Source of the DNA: Nelumbo lutea
Lineage: Eukaryota > Streptophyta > Magnoliopsida > Proteales > Nelumbonaceae
Assembly: GCA_022828595.1 (NCBI GenBank)
Contig: JAKGHH010000005.1
Location: 56,911,655 to 56,975,654 of the forward strand
DNA length: 64,000 nt
Direction of reading: 5' to 3'
Shown here piece after piece: positions 1 through 10,597 of the stretch. Both the position numbers and the translations under genes were made by a program. The notes below the pieces were generated by a model that ran no database searches, had not been told where the DNA came from, and saw only the letters and a list, made by a program, of their open reading frames with translations. Each line of letters starts with the position of its first letter. Positions within the stretch are counted from its first letter, which is position 1.

Positions 1-234
1 CTGGTGGCGAATGGCCTGGTGGCGAGCTGCCAGGTGGCGAACTGCCTGGTGGCGAACTGCCTGGTGGTGAGCTGCCTGGTGGTGAACTGCCTGGTGGCAA
101 ACTGCCTGGTGGCAAACTGCCTGGTGGCGAACTGCCTGGTGGCGAACTCCCTGGTGGCGAACTGCCTGGTGGCAAACTGCCTGGTGGCGAACTGCCTGGT
201 GGCGAACTCCCTGGTGGCGAACTGCCTGGTGGAC
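1..234. repeat. 15-bp minisatellite in LTR (copy A)
   Basis: About 15 near-perfect copies of CTGGTGGCGAACTGC. The period is a multiple of three, so several frames stay open and give repetitive Leu-Val-Ala-Asn-Cys or Pro-rich reading frames that are not genes. The sister LTR has about 27 units, so the two LTRs of one element differ in copy number. Confidence 0.95.
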
Positions 235-527
235 TCGTCACTTGACTTGCTCCTAGGCGGCCTACAACTCAGAGGATGGTGGAGCTCCCTGGTGCAGCGC
301 AACCCGACTACCCTCCGCGTGAGGTGATTTACTCTCCTTTGTAGGCGGCGGGAGCTGAGGGACCTGCGAGAACTGAATCAGAGGTCCTGGGGGTATTTTC
401 CCGGTGGGGGCTCTCCGACGCTTAAGTAGCACTCTTATTGTAGAGAGCTTTGAAGATAATATGAGAGAGTTAGAGAGCAGGGGTTACTTCCCTTTTTTCC
501 TCCCCCTCCCCTTTGGGGGGTGAGGTC

Positions 528-535
528 TTTATATA
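528..535 (-). promoter_or_regulatory. LTR TATA box
   Basis: TATATAAA on the minus strand, directly after a GC-rich stretch and in the element's sense orientation. The same motif sits at the matching place in the other LTR (2696-2703) and in the other family members. Confidence 0.6.
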
Positions 536-1155
536 CCGGAGTCCTCGCGGGTTAGGTGGGTGAAAAGCCTCCAAATGGTAAGACTCGCCGCATCCTGTCA
601 GAACCGGGGTACGGTGGTGAACTCCTCGAGGTCGTCAGGCTGGCGCTTGTGTCAGGCAGCCAGGTCGGCGCCTGGGCCGGGTTGTCAGAGGGGTGCCTGC
701 GTTAGTCGGCGGGTCAATGTCTAGGCCAGGTCGTCAGGTCGGCGCCTGTGTCAGTCGGCGGGTCAGTGTCTAGACCAGGTCGTCAAGCTGGCGCCTGTGT
801 CAGTTGGTGGGTCAGTGTCTAGGCCAGGTTTGTCGGTGGGTGCCTTGGCCGGATCATGCGCTAGGCTGGTCCAGGTCGGCCAGGTCGCGCAGGCCGCACA
901 CCGCACGCAGCTCACGCAGGCCGTACGCAGTACGCGCAGGCCGCGCGCTAGGCCGCACGCGTGTCGCGCAGGTCGCGTGTGCCGCGCGCAGGTCGCGCAG
1001 GCACGCGTCAGGCCTTGCGCAGGTCACGCCAGGCCGGCCAGACTGGTGCCTGGGTGGGTCACCAACTTCGTAAGTTTGTTGGCTGGGTGTTTTCCTAGAT
1101 GTCACAAGGTGCCACGTGTCACAATTTCAGTGGAGGGTCAAATCTGCCATCATCA

Positions 1156-1177
1156 ATAGCCCCCCAATCCCGAGCTG
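1156..1177 (-). other. Polypurine tract of element 1
   Basis: Read on minus it is AGCTCGGGATTGGGGGGC plus a few bases, directly before the 3' LTR start TGATGATGG. The second LTR element has the matching AGCTCGGGAGTGAGGGGC at the same place (about 29047-29062), which supports the orientation. Confidence 0.7.
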
Positions 1178-1257
1178 ATAGTAACTCAATGAAGGGAGTA
1201 GATTTCTTTTGGCCCGTAAGTCGATGAGCTAGTAAGTGCTGATCCAATTACTAGTGT

Positions 1258-1432
1258 GGCCCGTAGGCTTTGGGAGCGACTCGTAGTCTACTCTTTTTTG
1301 ACTTTGCCCGTGCCGGAGAGGCGACCGGGTCTCAAGCAGTAATGTGGCCCGTAGGGTTTTGGGAGTGACTCGTAGTCTACTCTTTTTTGACTTTGCCCGT
1401 GCCGGAGAGGTGACCGGGTCTTAAGCAGTAAT
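1258..1432. repeat. Tandem duplication in element 1 internal region
   Basis: A unit of about 88 bp containing GGCCCGTAGG, CTCGTAGTCTACTC and GTGCCGGAGAGG is present twice in a row. The element at 27383-29974 carries the reverse complement of the same pair near 28770-28960, so the duplication predates the divergence of the two insertions. Confidence 0.8.
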
Positions 1433-1876
1433 GTGGCCCGTAGGCTTTGCCTGTGAGGTGTTGAGCTATGATTGTGTTGCATCAGCTTCGTAATGCCGGT
1501 CACCCACTCCTACAAGAAGCTACTAGGAGCTCGACCTTCGGGGGCAGCACTACTAACTTTAGGTCGCCAGCTCACACGGGAGCCTTGGAAGGCTCGACCG
1601 GTAAGGGCGCCTATGTAGTCTGTTGGCTGTCAAATCCTGCGGAAGCCACGAAGAGCTCATCTTTGTAGGGGGGACCTTGCGGAGAGGACTGATGAGGCAT
1701 TATCTGAATTGAAAGTAAGGTTGGTAGAGCTACTTAGTCTGTTAGCTCCCTGCATAGTTTTTGAGTTCATAAAAAATGTAAACTATATGGTGATAGCTTC
1801 AAAAAAGTGAGGACTTAGCTTTGGTAAGATGAGAACTTAGCTTTTGTAGGATGAGAACTTAGCTTTTCGTAGCGTG

Positions 1877-1894
1877 TTCCCACAGACGGCGCCA
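1877..1894 (-). other. Primer-binding site of element 1
   Basis: TGGCGCCGTCTGTGGGAA on minus, two bases after the 5' LTR end. This TGGCGCC type of tRNA-complementary site is common in plant Ty3/gypsy-like elements. I do not assign the tRNA from memory. Confidence 0.75.
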
Positions 1895-1999
1895 ATTGAT
1901 GTAACCGTTTTCGGCCACGTACCAATGTTTTGTGATGTGAGATTTTTTGGCTAAGTACCTCATTATTTGACCTGGTGGTGGCGTGCCTTAGTGATGAGC

Positions 2000-2404
2000 T
2001 ACTTGGTGGTGAACTGCCTACTGGCGAATTGCTCGGTGGAGAACTGCCTGGGGGCGAACTGCCCAGTGGCGAACTGTCTGGTGGCGAACTGCCTGGTGGC
2101 AAGCTCCCTGGTGGCGAACTGCCTGGTGGCGAACTGCTTGGTGGCGAACTGCCTGGTGGCGAACTGCCTGGTGGCGAACTGCCTGGTGGCGAACTGCCTG
2201 GGGGCAAACTGCCTGGTGGCGAACTGCCTGGTGGCGAACTGCTTGGGGGCGAACTGCCTGGTGGCAAACTCCATGGTGGCGAACTGCTTGGGGACGAACT
2301 GCCTGGTGGCGAACTCCCTGGTGGCGAACTGCCTGGTGGCGAACTGCCTGGTGGCGAACTGCCTGGTGGCAAGCTGCCTGGTGGCGAACTGCCTGGTGGA
2401 CTCG
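2000..2404. repeat. 15-bp minisatellite in LTR (copy B)
   Basis: About 27 units of CTGGTGGCGAACTGC with point variants. It is longer than the array in the sister LTR. All long frames here on either strand are by-products of a repeat length divisible by three. Confidence 0.95.
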
Positions 2405-2695
2405 TCACTTGACTTGCTCCTAGGCGGCCTGTAACTCAGAGGATGGTGGAGCTCCCTGGTGCAACGCAACCCAACTACCCTCCGCGTGAGGTGATTTTCT
2501 CTCCTTTGTAGGCGGCGGGAGCTGAGGGACCTGCGAGAACTGAATCAGAGGTCCCGGGGGTATTTTCTCGGTGGGGGCTCTCCGACGCTTAAGTTAGCAC
2601 TCTTATTGTAGAGAGCTTTGAAGATAATATGAGAGAGTTAGAGAGCAGGGGTTACTTCCCTTTTTTCCTCCCCCTCCCCTTTGGGGGGTGAGGTC

Positions 2696-2703
2696 TTTAT
2701 ATA
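2696..2703 (-). promoter_or_regulatory. LTR TATA box
   Basis: TATATAAA on minus within the 5' LTR, at the place equivalent to 528-535. This is the copy that would drive transcription of the element. Confidence 0.6.
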
Positions 2704-4268
2704 CCGGAGTCCTCGCGGGTTAGGTGGGTGAAAAGCCTCCAAACGGTAAGACTCGCCGCATCCTGTCAGAACCGGGGTACGGTGGTGAACTCCTCGAGGT
2801 TATTAGGTTGGCGCTTGTGTCAGGCAGCCAGGTCGGCGCCTGTGTCAGTCGGCGGGTCAGTGTCTAGACCAGGTCGTCAAGCTGGCGCCTATGTCAGTTG
2901 GTGGGTCAATGTCTAGGCCAGGTTTGTCGGTGGGCGCCTTGGCCGGATCATGCGTTAGGCTGGTCCAGGTCGGCCAGGTCGCGCAGGCCGCACGCCGCAC
3001 GCAGCTCGCGCAGGCACTCGTCAGGCCACGCGCAGGTCGCGCCAGGGCGGCCAGACTGGTGCCCGGGTGGGTCACCAACTTCGTAAGTTTGCTATTTGGG
3101 TGTTTTCCTTGTTGTCACGAGGTGCCACGTGTCACAATTTCACTGGAGGGCCAAATCCGCCCTCATCACAATCAATTCTCTCTCATTAAATCCAACATTT
3201 AAGTTATTAACTTGCATTCATGTTCATTGAGTCATATATTTAAGTAATTTTTGTTTCTTCTCACCATTAAGTTCTATTAATTAAATCCATACTTAATAAA
3301 TTAATAATTTTAATAACATAAAAGCTTATACTTTTAAAATCTACCTAGAAAAAAAATAGTGTTTTCATCTAGGTGGTGGTAAGAAATTAAACCATTAATG
3401 GTCAAATGGGTCAATCCATGTTGCCATAATTAAATAATAAATTAGAAAATTAGAAAATAAAAAAATGGGAATATTTTTAACATACATATTAAACAATAGT
3501 AAGTATGATAAATAAGAAATGTTTTTATTAATGATGGAAATGGAATGTAAAATTTTAAACCAATTGGAAATAAAAATACTTTTTTGTTCTACCTCATTAA
3601 ATCCTAGATTTAAGATATATTTTTCTCATCATTAAATTCTTGTAATTAAATCCACAATTTTAATTTTAATAGTATAAAAGTAAATATTTTGAAAAGTAAT
3701 TTGAAAACTAAAACATTTTCTTCCCTATTAGTGGTGGGCAATCAATTCGACCACTTGACGTCAAATGGGTTAATAAATAATGTCATAATTAAATGATAAA
3801 AATTAAAATAAATAAGTATGAAATGTAAGAAGTATTTTTATTAATGATTAAAATGGAATGCCAAATTTAAAATCTACCTAGAAATGAAATGATGTCATAG
3901 TCAAATAGTAAAATTTTAAAAAATAGAAAATACAAAGAATCACAAAAATAAAAAAGAAGATAAAGAAAAAATTGGGCACATAACTAATGTTATATTTATA
4001 AAAAATAAAATATTGGGTACATCTCTAATATTATGCATACATTATATTGAACAAAAATAAGTACTGTATATAAGAAATAATTTTATCAATGATAGAAATG
4101 TAATACAATATTTATTGTCAACCTAGAAGTCAAACTATTTTTCTTTTTGGGTGGTGGGTAGTGGTTTGGGTCACATCATATCATAGACAAACAAAAATTA
4201 AGTGTTATAAGTAAAAGTTATTTTATATAATGTAAATAAAATATATAATTTAAAAATAGTTAAATCAA

Positions 4269-4272
<4 letters not shown>

Positions 4273-4305
<33 letters not shown>
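4273..4305. repeat. (CT)n microsatellite
   Basis: Uninterrupted CT dinucleotides followed by a pyrimidine-rich stretch to about 4410. A matching GA-rich stretch lies at 4650-4920, so 4270-4960 can fold back imperfectly. This section has no counterpart in the inverted copy at 61-63 kb and is probably an insertion in copy L. Confidence 0.9.
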
Positions 4306-4312
<7 letters not shown>

Positions 4313-5412
4313 TCATTCTTCTCGCTCACTCTTCCTCTCGGTCAATATCTCCTTCTCCCTCAATCTCTATTGTTCTCCTTAGTCTTTCTCCCACTCCCTT
4401 TCTCATTCTTTTTTATTTTTTATTTTTATTGCAAACTTATACAATATTAATCAAACCATATAAAAGAATTAAATGGGCCAATTACTTGTACAATCAAGTT
4501 ATAAATTTCTACCAAGTTGGTTTAAATTTTATAGCCAAGAGTTTTGTGTGAATTTTTATCAAATTGATGCAATGATTTTTGAATCATACCAAGTTGGTTT
4601 CATGTAATTTTATACGATCTAATTAATACCATATAAGTGTGTAAGAAAAAAAAAAAGAAGAATAAGAGAGGGAACGGGAGAGAAACTAAGGGAGAACGAT
4701 AGAAATTAAGGGAGAAGGAGAGATCGACCAAGAAAGAGAATGGGAGAAATTGAGGGAGAATGATAGGTAGAGAAAGAATGTGAGAAATTGATAAAGCGAA
4801 CATAAATACGGAAACCAAAATCTACTTTATTTATTTTTAAATCACACAATCATGAGCAAAGAGAGATGACTGAGAATGAGAGAGTGGGAGAGAGAGAGAG
4901 AGGGGGGGGGGAGAGAGAAATTAAAACCCTTTTTTATTTTCCAATCACTCAGCATTAAAGGGCAATTTCAATATAAGTTTTTTCTTGTGTCCAACATGGA
5001 TTAAGAGTCTCATGTTGGCAACAACCATATAAGCCTCCAATGACATTGTGAGGTTTTTATAATTTGAAATGTAGAGCCAATTGTTAGAGTTTTGTTGGTT
5101 TTTGGGCCAACCTATAGCCTAGTTTTAAATGTAAAACAACCGGCTCTAACTATAATTTTTCTTAATTTAAAACTAATATAAAAGCCAAGCTATTTTCTTA
5201 TCTAGATGGTGGGTCAACGATCCAACTTTTCAAAGAAACCCATGATGTCATAATTGAATAATAAATATTTAAAAAAAGATATTGAAAATGTACAGAATTT
5301 TGTAGAAAACATTTGAGAACATTTCTAATGTTATATATATTCATCATATTAAATAAAAATAATTGTTAAAATAAAAGTTATTTTTATTTATGATAAAAAT
5401 GGAATACAAAAT

Positions 5413-5413
<1 letters not shown>

Positions 5414-5458
<45 letters not shown>
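5414..5458. repeat. (AAT)n microsatellite
   Basis: About 14 AAT units within the Helitron-like copy. The other copy has a short TAC/TAT-type run at the same place (about 61410-61430). Confidence 0.95.
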
Positions 5459-5459
<1 letters not shown>

Positions 5460-5613
5460 TATTGTTATTTGCTACAAACATTTAAGTTTTGTTTTAATCA
5501 TATTGTTACTTTGTTAATTTTTAGTTTCTATCTTAACTATGAGATATCTAAAATTCAATTAATTAATATGAAGAAAAATTTTCTCACATGCAACACATGT
5601 GCTTAATTACTAG

Positions 5614-6161
5614 TATTATTAAAGAGAGACAATAAGAGAATGTGTTAATGAGAGAAAGAGAGAGAGAGATTTTTGGGTATTTTAGGTAATCTAAAAGATA
5701 TTAATTATTATATATAATAATAATGTATAAATAAAATATTAATACAATATTCAAGTAATAATATAATATAATTACAATAATAATAAAATATTAATAAACT
5801 AATAATAAATAAAATGTAATAAAATAATAAATTATTAAGGTAATAAAAAGACTAATACAAAATTAAGAACTTTTAGTTGATTCCGATTCCAACTCCAAAT
5901 GATCCAAGCTACAACAATCAGAATCCAATTCCGATTCTTTACTGAACCAAATAAGCATCAGGAATAGGTGCTCCTAATTTTGATTCTAATCTTGTTTGTA
6001 AACCAAACAAGAATAAAATATTATTAATTTAGGATCCACTATACTTCTATGAAAATAATTATTAATAAAACTTTGTAAAAATTAAAATAGATATATCTTA
6101 TAATAGTTAATAAAAATTAAGAAATTTGGTTTTCTTTGAAATATTAATCAAATTCAAATAT

Positions 6162-6192
<31 letters not shown>

Positions 6193-8619
6193 CATACATG
6201 CTGATGAAAATCAAAAGTCATTGTACTAACTCAAAGACAGCTTCAAAGGTCGACAGGGGTACCTAGAGTTTGGGTAGGACACCTGAAGCAGAAGTGAAAC
6301 ACATTTAGGTGACCCATGTGCCACATTATTGATGTGTGGAAGAAGCCCGAATCCCATTGATCGACAAGACAACCATGCATAATGATGATGTTGTATGTGA
6401 GGTTAAGACTTTAATCTTTCATCATAAAAAAGATTAGATTTTAACAAGTTTTTATCTAGTAACTATTGAAAATTAAGAAATTAATAAAATTAATGTCAAC
6501 GGGATAATTAAAATTAATAATAAAATGTAACAAATCATTGATAACTTGGCCCAACCTGAATAAACCTATAAATTTTCAGGCTCAAGCAATTATTTTCTTT
6601 TGAACTAGGTCTAATTCGGATATACACCAAGTTCACACATAATGTGTGCAATAGGATTGTAAACAAATTAAATTTAAATGAGATGTAGCTATATTTGCAT
6701 TAAAATCCGATTATGAAATCACTAGATTCACATCCACATCTAATTATTAAGTTGGATTTCAAATTTCATTTGCAAAAATCTTATTGTATTTAAAATGACC
6801 GAAAAATTAAAACTTGATATAATTGCACAATTGCGTTCCTTAATTATAAGTTTAAGATTGAATCACTTTTCCTTGATATAAATACCGTCCCCGTTAGTAT
6901 GTTTGGTGGAACTAGGAGCCCAGCATTGGCCGCATCCATACACAGCCCCCTGGGTCCTATAACAAAAGAGTTCGATGGAACATTCCCAGGAGATGAGAAC
7001 ACAACAAACCATAGCTAAATGGTCCCGAAGAAGAAAATGGACAATGAAACCACGGTGGGTCCCAAATAAAGAAATAAACTAACAAAGCACAGTGGTTCCA
7101 CCCAATTCCCAAAATGATAATCCGACACCTATCACATAAAAGTAGTTCTTCCACACACAATTGGCAATAAATAAATCAATGAAACTCGTGCAACCATTTG
7201 ATAAAAGTCAAGTCAACCTAATTGTTCAAAACCAAAATGATCTAGAACCTGCCTCGTTCCCCTCTCCAAGTTTACCACGTAACTCACATAATAAACCGAC
7301 AACCTCGTCATCGATTGCAACGCGTTCGGTTCAGATCTATTGACCACAACATTGTCGAATGCATCCAGCCGTACATTTGGAACATTAATTGTATTACATC
7401 ATTAAAAATAATATTTGGAAATATTTTTCATGTGCAACCAGATGAAGGAGACGAACAATAACAATATATTGCATTCAAACGAGGTGTGTATTTTTTTGGA
7501 ATTTGGATTAACTAAACGTGCTGTTCCATTTATTGTGAAATCAATGATAGGTTCTACGCCAGTAATAAATTTATGGGCCTTAGATGCAGATCTATGTATT
7601 TTATTACTGGTGGGGAATTTTATCATTGGTTCTACAGCTATTTGTTCGCTTTTGCATTGATTGAAATTATTTTTAAAAAGTTATTCGAGATTATTTCACT
7701 GAAAATTTTACTTTTATCAAAGCCGTCCCAAACGGGCACTAAGGTGTGAAGGGGACTGTGCTGTGTAGACCATGCAAAGATTCTCGAATCATACATGTGC
7801 CGAACCGAGGAGCCGAGACTTACTCTATTATATTTTATGAGACAACTCGACAAGTATATCTTGGAAGGATGATTGTTTTCTTCAAATTTATAAATTGTTG
7901 ACCTCGTTCAGGCATCGGCTCGGCTGTGATGACTTCACTTTACATTACAGCAAATAAATAAATTAGTCAGCTGCTTATGTGTCGGCCCACATAAAAAATA
8001 AACAAAAGCCCTGGTACCCATAATTGAAGAAGAGCCCACCAATGAGATCCATTTAATTTGGACGGTGAAAAGTGAAAACTAAAAGCCCTTGTATTTGTTT
8101 TCTAATTCTATCTATAATGATGACAGTTGAAAAGGATTTGATTCAAACTCCAAAATAATCTAAGAAACGGTTAGTTGATGGGAATAATAAAATTGGCTAA
8201 TTGGTGCATATCTCAGCCCACGTAGATGGGCCCAGCTTGAGAGGGCCGAGATGGTGACCCTGTTCTCCGCACGCGGCCCAATTGCATACTAACACCTTCC
8301 ATCAGGTGATGAGATGAAATCAGCTTTGATCTCGTAAACTCAACAGAAATTCAGAATGATATAACCCACCACTGATTAAATATAGACGAGTGTTTGGGTA
8401 TCAAAAGCTATCGATAGCATTATACAGTAGAATATGGAGAATGCAGGTTGAATTAGGACTGTTGGTTGAATGGAGTGGAGAAACGTAGAAGCGGAAGGAG
8501 ATCAGATAGAAATTTAAATAAGAAAGGTAATTGGGATTTGATTGATTTCAGGAGACGGACTTCGATAGTGAAATCCTTTGCCCATTTGGTAACTTTGGGG
8601 GCGTTTTACTTTAAAAGTG
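5614..8619. other. No gene found; AT-rich intergenic
   Basis: No coding signal on either strand. 5870-6010 holds a decayed copy of the GGAATCGGAAT-type MITE-like repeat. 6163-6200 is a CATA-type microsatellite. The rest is low-complexity AT-rich DNA with short chance frames. Confidence 0.6.
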
Positions 8620-8926
8620 GGGTCAAACAGGTTCCCAGTTCGGAATCGGAATCATAATCTTCCGGAATAGGAATCGAAATAGTCCATTCCCATAGTCTAT
8701 GTGGTTCAGACAGGAATGGGAATGGAAGTTAAAATCAGTAGGAATGAGATTTCATTCCCAAGGGAGAGGCAGGGAATGACCATTCCCCCAAATGGGGGAA
8801 TGTCATTCCAACAAAAATGAGAATAGGATTCTGATTTCGGTTCTGCCAACCAAACAGTTGGAATCGGAATAGCCCATTCTAAATCCGATTCCAGACCCCA
8901 ATTCCCGCAAACCAAACAGGGCCTGA
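8620..8926. repeat. MITE-like dispersed repeat (GGAATCGGAAT type)
   Basis: A purine/pyrimidine-skewed repeat rich in GGAATGGGAATGG and its complement, with inverted ends around GTCAAACAGG and CCAAACAGGGCC. Related copies lie at 21744-22012, 42022-42206 and 47015-47308. Class uncertain; the CCAAACAGGGCC-type end is typical of PIF/Harbinger-type MITEs. Confidence 0.55.
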
Positions 8927-9296
8927 GTTGTTTTTCTTTATTGCTGATTTTAAAAATAAATCAAAATTATTTAGTTTGAAAATAGATTGTTTCTAAAAAT
9001 AAAAACACAAAAATCATGTTTTTTGGTTGTGTATGTCAGTACGTGTTAATCAAAAATATAATTTTGAATTTCCGGTTTCAAAGACGCGTTTTCATTTAGT
9101 TATTTAATAACATGTTTCATAGATCATATGATTTTTACACTATAAAATTTGTTTTTTGTTTCAAAGACCATTGTTTTGATTGTTTAGAAAACATGTATTG
9201 TTTTTAGAAACAATACCAACTTTTTTTTTTTTCTTAGGCTCAGTTTGGAAAAAGTACTACATATTTGTATTTGTACTCCTTCCAAACTAAGCGTTA

Positions 9297-9510
9297 GGTT
9301 GTGTTTGGTTGCAATGCAAATAAATTTGCATTGATGCAAAACTGTAATAGTGCAAATGATTTCTAGTATAAATTCTGGCATATTTTTGTTTCAAATTTTA
9401 GCTTATTTTATTTGATTGCAGTAAAAATGAAGTAAATTAAGACATTAGGCAGAATAAAATAAAACCCAAAACAAAAATAGAGTTCAAGAATGTATTTTTG
9501 CTTTTAGCTG
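9297..9510. mobile_element. PIF/Harbinger-type MITE, truncated copy
   Basis: Begins GGTTGTGTTTGGTTGCA directly after a TTA target triplet, then ATGCAAATAAATTTGCA. Matches the first ~210 bp of the complete copy at 19738-20002. The right terminus is absent. Confidence 0.65.
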
Positions 9511-9663
9511 ATGTGGCAACTTAAAAAACAAATAGAAACAAAAAAATTCATGCTGTAGAACAGCCTTTTTGAAGATCCCTGCTCCAATATCTTTTAACGA
9601 TTAGCGGATTAGGTGATGCTATATTGCTATTAACCTAGGGTGAGCTTTTGATTACTTTGAACC

Positions 9664-9961
9664 GAGGTTTTTTAAATCGAATTGGATAGGAAACCATTCT
9701 GGGGTTTAGTTCTTGGGTCAAATGGTCTGACTGTTCAAATTGAATGGATAACCCGTTTTGACAAAAAATAATAAAAATAAATAAAGAATGATCGAAAAAC
9801 GTTGTATGGCCCAATGGTTTGACCACCCAAGTCAGCATTTCACTGACCAAATCAAAGTTTTTTAGCCAAAAACAGTTTCCAAGCTGAAACGGAACCAGTC
9901 AGGTGATTGGTTCCCGTTTTTTTTTCCAACTGTATGATCCGGTCCAGTTTTGAAATCATTG
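9664..9961. mobile_element. MULE-type MITE (GGTTTTTAAAACC family)
   Basis: Inverted ends GGTTTTTTAAATCG and CAGTTTTGAAATCATT with a perfect 9-bp target duplication CTTTGAACC (9655-9663 and 9962-9970). The 9-bp duplication places it in the Mutator-like class. The interior shares the GACTGTTCAAATTGAA and AACGGAACCAGTCAGGTGAT blocks of the copies at 19, 20 and 22 kb. Confidence 0.8.
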
Positions 9962-10235
9962 CTTTGAACCCCACAAGCAGATTCACATCTTAGGCCCTAA
10001 CTCAATCCAAGGAGACCTGCATTTACATTACCCAGTTTGGTCTGATCTTATCCAGCCCAAACTTTATTCATGCATGGTTTGAATTTGAATCACTTTATAA
10101 TGGACACATTTGGCAGACCTAAGCACCATCAAATCGTTAATCGGTGGTCAGACAAAAGGGTCAAGCAAGTAAAATACCATGTTACAAAATGGATGGCCTT
10201 TTTGTTTGTTTGTTTTTTTTTTTTTTTTCAGATTT

Positions 10236-10597
10236 AGAGCATCTATTTGGAACCGTTGCTTTTGTTTTAAAAATTGGTGTCACATCAGCATTATGTAGAA
10301 AAAATAGTGTTCTAAGAAACAGTCATCTGTTTGGATTCGTTTTTCTATAAAAAATAGTACTCCAAGCCACACCTTGGAAATCGGGAAGATATGGCTTGGA
10401 GTAATGTCAAATTTGATATTTTTTGGAGCTGCAGTTCGTTGCTGCCAACATGGCAGTGATGTGGCAGTGGATAATGGGTAGAAGTGCGAAAAACGTTTCC
10501 TGGAGCATTGGTACCAAATAGAAAAAGTTGTTGCTCCAGGAAATGTCCTACCTGGCAGCAACGATTCCAAACAAAAAAACAGTGATGAAATGTGCTC
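10236..10597. mobile_element. PIF-like MITE
   Basis: Inverted ends GAGCATCTATTTGGAACC and the complement of ATTCCAAACAAA...GTGCTC, bounded by TTA on the left and TAA on the right. Non-coding; interior with TGGCAGTGATGTGGCAG. The reading frames across it are not gene-like. Confidence 0.6.

Larger units (their letters stand above)
1..1155 (-). repeat. 3' LTR of element 1 (partial)
   Basis: Matches 1897-3168 along its length, including the 15-bp minisatellite, the block with TATA, and the CpG-rich CGCGCAGG-type repeats near 880-1030. It ends at 1155 in ...CATCA, the complement of the TGATG LTR start. The minus-strand distal end is lost beyond base 1. Two further minisatellites are visible: a longer unit around 660-830 built on AGGTCGGCGCCTG and GTCAGTGTCTAG, and a CpG-rich one at about 880-1030. 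Confidence 0.85.
1..3168 (-). mobile_element. Non-autonomous LTR retrotransposon, element 1 (3' LTR cut by window start)
   Basis: Two related GC-rich blocks, about 1-1155 and 1897-3168, flank a 741-bp middle. Read on the minus strand, the block at 1897-3168 is the 5' LTR: it begins TGATGAGGGCGG at 3168 and ends ...CATCA at 1897. It is followed two bases later by a primer-binding site of the TGGCGCC type. The block ending at 1155 is the 3' LTR and is preceded by a purine tract. The middle carries no gag, protease, reverse transcriptase or integrase, so the element must be mobilised in trans (TRIM/LARD-like). Its middle matches that of the element at 27383-29974, as does the TGATGAGG start. It is inserted in the Helitron-like repeat beginning at 3169. 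The far end lies outside the window, so the target duplication cannot be checked. Confidence 0.85.
1897..3168 (-). repeat. 5' LTR of element 1
   Basis: 1272 bp, TG...CA ends with the short inverted terminus TGATG/CATCA. It holds a ~27-unit 15-bp minisatellite (about 2000-2404), a TATA box, a C/T tract and the CpG-rich repeats near the terminus. It is flanked inside by the primer-binding site and outside by the Helitron-like sequence. Confidence 0.85.
3169..5613 (+). mobile_element. Helitron-like non-autonomous element, copy L (5' end missing)
   Basis: The 3' end has Helitron hallmarks: a perfect 6-bp hairpin (CACATG, loop CAACA, CATGTG at 5585-5601), eight bases, then CTAG at 5610-5613 with a host T next. 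The 5' end is cut off by the LTR element ending at 3168. The body is very AT-rich and non-coding. It is built of degenerate repeats of a module containing GGTGGTGGG, TCAAATGGGTCAAT, GATGTCATAATTAAATAATAA and later AATGGAATACAAAATTT, near 3370, 3730, 3890, 4150 and 5200. A reverse-complement copy occupies 61232-63619. No Rep/helicase is present. Confidence 0.6.

Noticed and set aside
1258..1432. Possible tRNA or ncRNA gene pair because of the duplicated GTGCCGGAGAGG block
   Set aside because: No cloverleaf can be drawn; the block is a tandem repeat inside the LTR element interior and recurs in element 2.
1..2469. Long repetitive ORFs on both strands over the 15-bp minisatellite (Leu-Val-Ala-Asn-Cys, Ser-Pro-Pro-Gly and Ala-Thr-Arg-Gln-Phe types)
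   Set aside because: A repeat of 15 bp keeps its frames open by arithmetic. They appear in several frames and both strands at once and sit inside an LTR.
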